A stretch of DNA of 7,866 nt from NCBI GenBank assembly GCA_025929655.1, contig JAICPV010000083.1, positions 1 through 7,866 of the forward strand. The letters are read 5' to 3'. The stretch's first letter is position 1. Each line of letters begins with the position of its first letter. Both the position numbers and the translations under genes were made by a program. The notes under the pieces are model-generated. The model saw only the letters and a program-made list of their open reading frames with translations, did not search any database and was not told the origin of the DNA. Origin of the DNA: Pyrinomonadaceae bacterium. GTDB taxonomy: Bacteria > Acidobacteriota > Blastocatellia > Pyrinomonadales > Pyrinomonadaceae. Below, one piece after another: positions 1 through 5,445 of the stretch.

Positions 1-1168
1 CGGGCGAGAACACGTTTCGCAATGCCGTCGGGCCAGCGGGCTGGGGAGTTTCAATCGCGATATCCGCGGCTTTGTTGACCTCGTCGTCGACTTCCTTGCG
101 AAGAGCTTCGAGCTGTTCGCTCGACGCGATCCCCTCGGTCATCAAAAACTCCGCGTACGTCTTGATAGGGTCGATCGCCGCGTCCGCCTCGCGTTCCTCT
201 TCGGGGCGATAGAGCTTTTCGTCGTCCGAGAGCGAATGTGAGTACGGCCGGACCACCTTCGCATGGACAAAAGCAGGGCCTTTCCGTTCGCGGCAGTATT
301 CCACCGCTTTCTTAAATGTCGCGTAGCTTTCCAGCGGGTCGGTGCCGTCGCATTTCTGGATCAAGAGATTCGGGAATCCCGCGACAAGCTTCGAAATATC
401 GCCGCCGGCCGTTCCGACCTCGACGGGGACCGAGATCGCATAGCCGTTGTCCTCGACACAAAAGATAACGGGCAGCTTCAGGTTGCAGGCGGTGTTCAGA
501 GCTTCCCACCATTCGCCCTCGCTCGTAGTGCCGTCGCCGACCGACATGTAAACGACCTCGTCGCCTTTAAAACCGGTCACTTTGTCCTTCAATTCATCTA
601 CGAGCGACGCCCGATAACTCGCTTCGGCCGCACCGACCGCGTGCAATGCCTGCGTGCCGGTACATGAAGACTGCGACGGAACGTTCAGATCTTTATGTCC
701 CCAGTGCGAAGGCATCTGGCGGCCGTGCGAGTTCGGATCGATCTCGGCACCGACGGCGGAGTAAAGCATTTCCTGCGCGGTCATACACAGCCCAAGCATC
801 AGCGCGCGGTCGCGATAATAGGGGAAGAACCAGTCGTAACCGGGCTTCATTGCGAGCGCCGCCCCGACCAATGCCGCTTCGTGGCCCGCGCCCGATATCT
901 GGAAAAAGATCTTGTTCTGCCCTTTCAATTGGATCTCTTTGTCGTCGATCCGGCGGGACAGATACATCGTCCGGTAAAGGCCGATAAGCGTTTGTTCGTC
1001 CAAACCCTGGCGGTCGCGCGAACGCGCCGCGCCCTTCTCTTTTGCAGTTCCCTTCGCGGTTTCCTGCACCTTTTCGTCCGGTGCAAAACCGTCGGCCTCG
1101 GTGGTTCTTGCTGGCTCGGCGACCACCTTTTCCGCCGCCCCGTCCAATGTTTTCGCGGATGTCGACAT
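1..1168 (-). CDS. 2-oxoacid dehydrogenase E1 component, alpha region (3' part cut by window edge)
   Basis: Thiamine-diphosphate-dependent E1 of a pyruvate or branched-chain 2-oxoacid dehydrogenase complex; it decarboxylates the 2-oxoacid and acylates the lipoyl group of E2 in the cytoplasm. My reverse-strand translation gives 389 codons without a stop. Residues 1-55 are an Ala/Glu/Lys-rich, probably disordered extension. The E1-alpha fold follows, with YRTMYLSRRIDD at 65-76, FFPYYRDRALML at 114-125, and the ThDP/Mg motif starting at GDG (211-213) and ending at Asn241 (EDNGY). The phosphorylation-loop-like segment HSLSDDEKLYR is at 311-321. ATG 1168 is the first start after an in-frame stop; AAGG lies only 2 bases upstream, so the ribosome site is weak. 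The frame stays open after TPQPAGPTALRNVFSP, where separate alpha subunits usually end, so an alpha-beta fusion of about 700 residues is possible. Family is certain; substrate (pyruvate or branched-chain) is not. Confidence 0.93.
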   Translation of the reverse strand, partial: MSTSAKTLDGAAEKVVAEPARTTEADGFAPDEKVQETAKGTAKEKGAARSRDRQGLDEQTLIGLYRTMYLSRRIDDKEIQLKGQNKIFFQISGAGHEAALVGAALAMKPGYDWFFPYYRDRALMLGLCMTAQEMLYSAVGAEIDPNSHGRQMPSHWGHKDLNVPSQSSCTGTQALHAVGAAEASYRASLVDELKDKVTGFKGDEVVYMSVGDGTTSEGEWWEALNTACNLKLPVIFCVEDNGYAISVPVEVGTAGGDISKLVAGFPNLLIQKCDGTDPLESYATFKKAVEYCRERKGPAFVHAKVVRPYSHSLSDDEKLYRPEEEREADAAIDPIKTYAEFLMTEGIASSEQLEALRKEVDDEVNKAADIAIETPQPAGPTALRNVFSP

Positions 1169-1188
1169 ATCCTTAATATATAGCTCCG

Positions 1189-1217
1189 ATAATTAGCGTA
1201 ACTTTTAAGGATAGCAA
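1189..1217 (-). promoter_or_regulatory. Weak candidate sigma-70-type promoter for the E1 gene
   Basis: Read on the minus strand, TTGCTA (1217-1212, 4 of 6 matches to the -35 consensus) is followed after 17 bases by AATTAT (1194-1189, 4 of 6). Predicted transcription would start near 1182, giving a leader of only about 14 bases. The match is modest and could be chance in an AT-rich gap. Confidence 0.25.
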
Positions 1218-1252
1218 ACGGGCAATATGCCGGCAATTTCGCTTGTTGAGCA

Positions 1253-1318
1253 CTTTGCGTCCTTTGCGCCTTTGCGTGAGAAAGAATGGTTTCACGCAAA
1301 GTCGCAGAGGACGCAAAG
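1253..1318. repeat. Long intergenic hairpin repeat (CTTTGCG type)
   Basis: Two 27-base arms (1253-1279 and 1292-1318) are complementary at 25 of 27 positions; one of the two differences is a G-T wobble. The loop is 12 bases. The left arm itself holds three near-tandem copies of CTTTGCG (1253, 1262, 1270). It lies between the divergent E1 and ada genes, so it cannot be a terminator shared by converging genes. Similar CTTTGCGTCC/CTTTGCGCC elements are, as far as I know, dispersed in intergenic DNA of several bacterial phyla. A second element with related wording lies at 3809-3879. Confidence 0.8.
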
Positions 1319-1388
1319 CAGTTCATAAATAATTACTGAACGGCTTTCGGATAGAACCGCTTTTGAAATGCATTTAGACTTGTCAACG

Positions 1389-2444
1389 ATGAAGGCGACA
1401 CAAGAATTATCAGATTGGCAATGGCGGGCGGTCGCGACGAAGAACCGCGAGCTCGACGGCGTGTTTTACTTCGGCGTGCGGACAACCGGGATCTTCTGCC
1501 GCCCGTCGTGCAGCTCTCGGCAGCCGAAACGGGAGAACGTATCGTTTTTCATTACCGCGACTGATGCCGAAAAAGCCGGTTTCCGTGCATGTCTTCGCTG
1601 CAAGCCGCTTGAAGCACATATCACGGAGCCTAAATCGGAGTTGATCGCCAAGGCATTCAGAATTCTGCGAAATGCGAACGTCGAAATCGCGGCGGTCGAG
1701 GATTTGGCAAATGAACTAAAGGTGAGCCCCGGCCATTTGCAAAAGACATTTAAGAATGTACTCGGCATCACGCCGAAGGAGGCAATAGATATGTTTCGGA
1801 TGGAAAATTTCAAAGAAAATGTTCGCGACGCCGACGTGACATCATCGCTTTACGACAGCGGGTTTGGTTCCAGCCGCTCGCTTTACGAAAAGGCGGGTGA
1901 GCGCCTCGGGATGACGCCGGCCGTTTACAAAAAGGGCGGCAAAGGGATCGCAATCAGGTATACGATCGCGGACTCGCCGCTTGGCAAACTTCTCGTCGCT
2001 TCGACCGATAAAGGGATCTGCGCCGTCAGCTTCGGTGATGATGAAGATGAACTGAAACGAGAGCTTGAGCAGGAGTTTTTCGCAGCGTCGATCAACGAGG
2101 ACGACAGGGGATTAAAGAAAGCGGTCGATTCGATCTTACGGGGTTTGAATGGAGAACGATCGATACTAACGTTGCCGCTGGACATCCGAGGCACTGCATT
2201 CCAAATGCGCGTATGGTCGGAGCTTAGAAAAATACCTTACGGCGAAACACGCAGCTACAAACAAGTTGCGGAAAACATCGGCGACCCGAACGCGATCCGC
2301 GCCGTCGCCCGCGCATGCGCAACCAATCCGGTCGCACTCGTCACGCCATGCCATCGTGTAGTTGCCTCAGATGGCAAGCTCGCCGGCTATCGCTGGGGAA
2401 TCGAGAGGAAGAAGGAGTTGCTCGATAAAGAGGGCGGAAAATGA
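1389..2444 (+). CDS. ada: Ada: methylphosphotriester sensor/regulator and O6-methylguanine-DNA methyltransferase
   Basis: Bifunctional alkylation-response protein of 351 residues, close to E. coli Ada (354). Order of domains: Ada zinc domain with Cys37, Cys41, Cys68 and Cys71 (GIFCRPSC...CLRC), where Cys37 should accept the methyl from phosphotriesters; AraC-type double helix-turn-helix at about 101-183; and a C-terminal methyltransferase domain with the PCHRV active site, nucleophile Cys321 (codon 2349-2351), plus the conserved LPLDIRGTAFQ and GYRWG segments. All catalytic residues are present, so both repair activities and transcriptional control are expected. ATG 1389 is chosen because the protein then starts MKATQELSDWQW, aligning with the E. 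coli N-terminus and placing the nucleophile at Cys321 as in E. coli. ATG 1368 would add seven residues. Neither has a clear ribosome site. It stands alone, with no alkB or alkA beside it. Confidence 0.96.
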   Translation: MKATQELSDWQWRAVATKNRELDGVFYFGVRTTGIFCRPSCSSRQPKRENVSFFITATDAEKAGFRACLRCKPLEAHITEPKSELIAKAFRILRNANVEIAAVEDLANELKVSPGHLQKTFKNVLGITPKEAIDMFRMENFKENVRDADVTSSLYDSGFGSSRSLYEKAGERLGMTPAVYKKGGKGIAIRYTIADSPLGKLLVASTDKGICAVSFGDDEDELKRELEQEFFAASINEDDRGLKKAVDSILRGLNGERSILTLPLDIRGTAFQMRVWSELRKIPYGETRSYKQVAENIGDPNAIRAVARACATNPVALVTPCHRVVASDGKLAGYRWGIERKKELLDKEGGK

Positions 2445-2461
2445 GTAGAAAGTAGAATTTG

Positions 2462-2506
2462 AAAATCGCGGTCCATCGTAACACTAGACGACGAAACCGC
2501 GATTTT
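2462..2506. terminator. Bidirectional hairpin between ada and the VOC gene
   Basis: Arms AAAATCGCGGT (2462-2472) and ACCGCGATTTT (2496-2506) are perfect 11-base complements around a 23-base loop; TCGT/ACGA inside the loop (2476-2479/2488-2491) can extend the pairing. The A/T ends give a short T run on either strand after the GC core. The position, 18 bases after the ada stop and 14 bases beyond the VOC stop, fits a terminator used by both converging genes. The long loop makes it less than ideal. Confidence 0.6.
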
Positions 2507-2519
2507 GTTACAGACGAAA

Positions 2520-2924
2520 TTACTCTTCCAATACAGAAATAATATTGCCCGCCGGGTCTTTGAACCACGCGATCGGCGGGCCGCCCGATTCGCGGGAAAT
2601 CCCTTTCTCATCGGTTTTCAGATCCGGATATTGTTCGAACTCGATTCCGAGACTGCTTAGTTCGGCGACGGCGGTGTCGATATTGTCGACCGGGAAATTG
2701 AGCACGGTAAATGTCGCGGCTTTGTGGTCGTCTTTCGGATATAGAAGAACATTATTTCCGCCTTTCAATTTCAGCGTAAGAACCCCCATCTCGCCCTTTT
2801 CGATGTCAAGTCCAAGCGTTTCGCCGTAGAATTTTCTCGCAGCTTCGATGTCGTCCACGGAGTATCCGCTAAATGCTTCAGAGTTCTTAAGACTGAATGA
2901 CTCCTTCATAGATGTTTTTGCCAT
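2520..2924 (-). CDS. Small VOC (glyoxalase/bleomycin-resistance fold) protein
   Basis: A 134-residue single-domain vicinal-oxygen-chelate protein. It shows two beta-alpha-beta-beta-beta modules: residues about 14-62 (YSVDDIEAARKFYGETLGL) and 70-133 (LNFPVDNIDTAVAELSSLGIEF, then FKDPAGNIISVLE). The usual metal-binding positions appear to hold Phe18 (first-strand His), Val74 (second-module His) and Ser130 (the Glu after the GN turn), so a metal-dependent glyoxalase or dioxygenase role is unlikely. Binding of a small molecule is a more cautious reading; the substrate is unknown. The start at 2924 is fixed by AAAGGAG 8 bases upstream; a longer reading from 2966 would place that ribosome site inside the gene. 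The 134-residue length is normal for the family. It is a single gene, convergent with ada and divergent from the SH3 gene. Confidence 0.88.
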   Translation of the reverse strand: MAKTSMKESFSLKNSEAFSGYSVDDIEAARKFYGETLGLDIEKGEMGVLTLKLKGGNNVLLYPKDDHKAATFTVLNFPVDNIDTAVAELSSLGIEFEQYPDLKTDEKGISRESGGPPIAWFKDPAGNIISVLEE

Positions 2925-2932
2925 GATAGTAA

Positions 2933-2939
2933 CTCCTTT
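2933..2939 (-). promoter_or_regulatory. Ribosome binding site that sets the VOC start
   Basis: AAAGGAG on the minus strand, 8 bases before ATG 2924. This strong site decides in favour of the shorter frame over the upstream ATG at 2966. Confidence 0.8.
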
Positions 2940-3008
2940 TTGTTTGAAATCGGTACATGAAGGCAAGGAAATAAATAGGCGCGCAATAACGGTGCCATTA
3001 TGAAATGG

Positions 3009-3037
3009 TTGCGATTCGGGCGGAGTTCAACTATAAC
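3009..3037 (+). promoter_or_regulatory. Sigma-70-like promoter directly in front of the SH3 gene
   Basis: TTGCGA (3009-3014, 4 of 6) and TATAAC (3032-3037, 5 of 6) are separated by exactly 17 bases. Transcription would begin near 3044, about four bases before ATG 3048. No Shine-Dalgarno sequence stands at normal distance; GGAG at 3022-3025 lies within the promoter spacer. The pairing of a good promoter with no leader suggests leaderless translation. Confidence 0.5.
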
Positions 3038-3047
3038 TAGCCGTTGA

Positions 3048-3809
3048 ATGAAGCAGTGCCCGAAATGCCGAACTAACTATGCGGACGACACCTTGCGGTT
3101 TTGCCTTGAGGACGGGACGCCGCTGGTCGCCAGTGTCGAGCAGGAAACGGTGATCCGTCCGGGCGAACGCGAATCGTACGTAACCGAACAGCTGCCATCC
3201 AATATTACGCAGGGCAATGACCCAATGCGCGTCAATATCCCGCAAAGCGACCGCAGTACTAGGCCGATCAATGTGCACAAGGTCGAAAGCGATTTCCCGT
3301 GGACAAAGTTTGTCGTCGCGGGCCTGGCGATCGGCTTGATCGTCGTGGTCGCCGCCGGTTTGCTGGGCGTTGCGTTTTACGTCGGCAGCGGTCGGAAAAG
3401 CAACGTCGTCATTTCCTCGAGCCCGACGCCGGTCCCTTCATCATCGACGGACGACGAAAAGAAACGCCTTGAAGACGAGGTCGCGAAGCTGAAGAAGAAA
3501 CTTGAAGACTCGAATGGTTCCAGTTCCGGTTCGGACGACGCATTCGATTTCAGCGACCTCGCAGGACTCGGCGGAACCGCGGAAGTGAACTCGCCCAAAG
3601 ACGGTTTCCTCGCGCTTAGGAATCTTCCAAACGTGCAGTACGGCGAACGGATCGCGAAGATCCCTCACGGCGCCACGATCAACATCCTGATGTGCTCGGA
3701 CGACACCGTCACCATCGACACCCGCACCGGCCACTGGTGCATGGTTTCCTACGAGGAACAAGTCGGCTGGGTCTTCGACGCGTGGCTGATCAAGAACGGA
3801 AAAGGCTAG
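3048..3809 (+). CDS. Zinc-ribbon, single-membrane-span, SH3-domain protein
   Basis: A 253-residue membrane-anchored protein of unknown role. Residues 4-22 form a short zinc-ribbon-like knuckle with Cys4, Cys7 and Cys19, but Asp22 stands where the fourth Cys is expected (FCLEDG). A polar linker leads to one hydrophobic span at about 86-112, flanked by Lys87 and Arg116. After the span come a Ser/Pro-rich stretch (123-133), a charged heptad-like segment at 136-154 that may be a coiled coil, a Ser/Gly/Asp-rich linker, and a bacterial SH3 domain at about 179-248 (LALRNLP...IPHGATINIL...WCMVSYEEQVGWVFDAWL). I infer the zinc ribbon is cytoplasmic and the SH3 domain extracytoplasmic, possibly contacting the cell wall. 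The start is fixed by the CPKC motif at residue 4. No enzyme domain is visible. It ends just before a strong terminator. Confidence 0.88.
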   Translation: MKQCPKCRTNYADDTLRFCLEDGTPLVASVEQETVIRPGERESYVTEQLPSNITQGNDPMRVNIPQSDRSTRPINVHKVESDFPWTKFVVAGLAIGLIVVVAAGLLGVAFYVGSGRKSNVVISSSPTPVPSSSTDDEKKRLEDEVAKLKKKLEDSNGSSSGSDDAFDFSDLAGLGGTAEVNSPKDGFLALRNLPNVQYGERIAKIPHGATINILMCSDDTVTIDTRTGHWCMVSYEEQVGWVFDAWLIKNGKG

Positions 3810-3879
3810 CCGCAAAAAGGCACAAAGGGCGCAGAAAGGAAAATTTCTTATTTGCGCTTTCTGCGCCTTTTTTTGCGGC
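3809..3879 (+). terminator. Rho-independent terminator built from a repeat-like hairpin
   Basis: Inner arms GGCGCAGAAAG (3828-3838) and CTTTCTGCGCC (3857-3867) pair perfectly around an 18-base loop and are followed by seven T (3868-3874), a classic intrinsic terminator right after the SH3 gene stop. Outer arms GCCGCAAAAA (3809-3818) and TTTTTGCGGC (3870-3879) also pair, and the outer left arm begins on the last base of the stop codon. Read on the minus strand the left side resembles the CTTTGCG-type repeat at 1253-1318, so this terminator may derive from that repeat family. Confidence 0.75.
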
Positions 3880-3899
3880 CAATGCTTTTCAAAATGAAA

Positions 3900-3928
3900 G
3901 GGTGCGAGCTTTTTGGAAAGCCGCACCC
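3900..3928 (-). terminator. Terminator hairpin for the small CxH/CxxC gene
   Basis: GGGTGCG (3900-3906) plus GCTTT (3908-3912) pairs with AAAGC (3917-3921) plus CGCACCC (3922-3928): a 12-bp stem with one bulged A and a four-base loop. Read on the minus strand it is followed by TTTCATTTT, and it sits about 35 bases beyond the stop of the 3964-4233 gene. No T run follows on the plus strand, so it acts mainly for the minus strand. Confidence 0.65.
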
Positions 3929-3963
3929 GGTAGGTAACTTTGGATGGATATTAAGACTGGAAT

Positions 3964-4233
3964 TTAGGTGCCTGAGCGGAACGGATCCGCCTTCACCGTT
4001 GGAGGATAATAGAAAGGCCCCAAAGTCTGGAATCTTTCCATATCAAACTTCCTGCGTGCACCGCAATTGATGCACGAGCGAAACGTCACTCGGTTTCTTG
4101 TCACGGGCCGGCTCAAACGCTTATGCCAGCACCCGAAGAGCTTTCCAAAGAAACCGATTCTTTCCCCGATTGGGTGTTCGTTTTCCGTGTTTAGCGCATC
4201 GGCGATCAGCCTCTGATCAAGAATTGCCTGCAT
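3964..4233 (-). CDS. Small CxH/CxxC conserved-looking protein, unknown function
   Basis: An 89-residue protein with no signal peptide or membrane span. The core is LFGCWHKRLSRP (33-43 or so), then FRSCINCGARRKFD (51-64) and GPFYYPP (72-78). Cys35, His37, Cys54 and Cys57 make a plausible CxH...CxxC zinc site. I recall similar CWH...SRP...CxxCGARR proteins in Acidobacteriota but cannot name a family. The start at 4233 is chosen because GGGGAGG lies 9 bases upstream; the frame is open back to an ATG at 4299 but that has no such site. A weak promoter (TTGATT 4357-4352, CATAAA 4333-4328, 18-base spacer) could serve it. It is divergent from the nuclease gene and has its own terminator, so it is a free-standing unit. 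A regulator or nucleic-acid-binding role is possible but not shown. Confidence 0.72.
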   Translation of the reverse strand: MQAILDQRLIADALNTENEHPIGERIGFFGKLFGCWHKRLSRPVTRNRVTFRSCINCGARRKFDMERFQTLGPFYYPPTVKADPFRSGT

Positions 4234-4242
4234 AAACTTTAG

Positions 4243-4249
4243 CCTCCCC
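4243..4249 (-). promoter_or_regulatory. Ribosome binding site that sets the CxH/CxxC gene start
   Basis: GGGGAGG on the minus strand, 9 bases before ATG 4233. It supports an 89-residue product rather than the 111-residue reading from 4299. Confidence 0.7.
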
Positions 4250-4332
4250 ACGACCGTCGCCGGGCGTGCTTGCTCGCTATCAATAGAACGAATACACAAG
4301 GAGAGTTTTGCACTCGTTATGATGATATTTAT

Positions 4333-4348
4333 GACGAAAAAGTTCGTC
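4333..4348. other. Small inverted repeat in the divergent intergenic region
   Basis: GACGAA (4333-4338) and TTCGTC (4343-4348) flank four bases. It overlaps the weak promoter candidate of the CxH/CxxC gene, so it could be an operator half-site pair, but it is short enough to be chance. Confidence 0.25.
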
Positions 4349-4386
4349 TGTAATCAATTGTACGTATACCGCCCAGGGTGGCCGTT

Positions 4387-4415
4387 TTGGCTTGTCTTTT
4401 TGAATCCGTTAGAAT
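4387..4415 (+). promoter_or_regulatory. Sigma-70-like promoter for the nuclease-peptidase operon
   Basis: TTGGCT (4387-4392, 4 of 6) and TAGAAT (4410-4415, 5 of 6) are 17 bases apart. Transcription would begin near 4422, leaving a leader of about 31 bases that includes GGAG (4440-4443), 9 bases before ATG 4453. This excludes the upstream in-frame ATG at 4378 as the real start. Confidence 0.5.
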
Positions 4416-4452
4416 CGACGCAAACGATCCATCCCATCCGGAGAATCAAAAA

Positions 4453-5439
4453 ATGCCCCGTACCCTTTTCAGGCGCTCCTTGTCAATAATGTTCATCTTT
4501 GCAACCGTTGTGCCAGTTTTCGCGTGGCACGACGCGGGTCATAAGCTAACCGGGTACATCGCGTGGCAGCGAATGACGCCGCAGGCACGCGAGGCGGCTG
4601 TACGGATATTGCGCGCCGCGCCGGAAGATTCGCAGATCGCCGCCTTGTATTCCATTTACGGTTTCCAGCCGATCGATGTAAAGAAGATGGAGTTTTTTAT
4701 CTGGGTGCCCACTTGGGCGGACGCGATCCGCGAACGAACGTTCCCCGTGCGATATCGGAAATACCATCATTCAAATTGGCATTACTACGATACCTTTTGG
4801 CGCAGCGAGAACGGCAAGGTCGTGTTCGTCACCGTTTCGGAAGAGGGCGGCCAGGCATTGCCGCAGCTGAAGGCTTCGGAGCGAACGTTGCGCGACCCGA
4901 ATGCGACGGACGCGGACAAGGCGGTCGCGCTCGCCTGGTTTCTCCACCTCGCCGGCGACCTGACGCAGCCGCTGCACAATTCAGCGCGCGTTACCGACCG
5001 CGAGCCAAAGGGTGACCAGGGCGGGAATCTGTTCTTGCTCACTCCGGAAGGGACACCTCGCGAATCGCAGCTGAATTTGCATTCGTTCTGGGATGGGATC
5101 ACGATTCGGAGCGTCCCGCTAAAGCAGGGGCAATGCGAGTTGGATTATCTTTCCGACCTTGGCGGCCGGATGATGAAGAGGCATCGATACGAGGACTTTG
5201 CTGCGAGATTGCAGATCGGCAATTACGAAGCCTGGCATAAGGACGGCTTGGACCTGGCGATCAGCTCGGTATTCACGCCCGATTTGAAACGGTTCGAAAT
5301 GCCGTCGCCGAAATATCAAAAAGCCGCTTTCGAGCTTTCACAGAAGCAGATCACGTTGGCGGGCTACCGCATCGCGGATACACTGAATTCGGTCTTTGCC
5401 GCAGCGCCGCCCGCTTCGAATCCAACAGCTCCTAATTAA
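4453..5439 (+). CDS. Exported S1/P1-type zinc-dependent nuclease
   Basis: A 328-residue precursor of the S1/P1 nuclease family, which cleaves single-stranded nucleic acids and 3'-nucleotides with a tri-zinc site. Residues 1-24 are a signal peptide (RTLFRR, hydrophobic SIMFIFATVVPV, then VFA). Cleavage after Ala24 would expose Trp25 as the mature N-terminus, required in this family because the amino group of Trp1 binds zinc. All other expected ligands are present: His30, Asp90 (WAD), His110 (NWHYYD), His165 and Asp169 (HLAGDLTQPLH), His175, His210 and Asp214 (LHSFWD), with DQGGN at 188-192. Start 4453 is set by GGAG 9 bases upstream and by a promoter that lies after the alternative ATG 4378. 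The product is probably periplasmic or secreted. It is the first gene of a likely two-gene operon. Nucleic-acid or nucleotide scavenging is the inferred role. Confidence 0.94.
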   Translation: MPRTLFRRSLSIMFIFATVVPVFAWHDAGHKLTGYIAWQRMTPQAREAAVRILRAAPEDSQIAALYSIYGFQPIDVKKMEFFIWVPTWADAIRERTFPVRYRKYHHSNWHYYDTFWRSENGKVVFVTVSEEGGQALPQLKASERTLRDPNATDADKAVALAWFLHLAGDLTQPLHNSARVTDREPKGDQGGNLFLLTPEGTPRESQLNLHSFWDGITIRSVPLKQGQCELDYLSDLGGRMMKRHRYEDFAARLQIGNYEAWHKDGLDLAISSVFTPDLKRFEMPSPKYQKAAFELSQKQITLAGYRIADTLNSVFAAAPPASNPTAPN

Positions 5440-5445
5440 AGGTGA

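Noticed and set aside
263..1183. Plus-strand frames of 134, 113 and 162 codons
   Set aside because: They lie antisense to the E1 gene, whose minus-strand translation has clear family motifs across the whole stretch; the plus-strand peptides show no recognisable domain.
1253..1318. CRISPR-like array from the repeated CTTTGCG units
   Set aside because: The units are 7 to 9 bases apart with no spacers and form one large hairpin, so this is not a CRISPR array.
3441..3926. Minus-strand frame of 161 codons
   Set aside because: Antisense to the SH3 gene and running through two terminator hairpins; low-complexity Arg/Phe-rich product.
4378..4452. Upstream ATG 4378 as start of the nuclease
   Set aside because: It would add 25 residues before the signal peptide, lacks a ribosome site and lies upstream of the likely promoter at 4387-4415.
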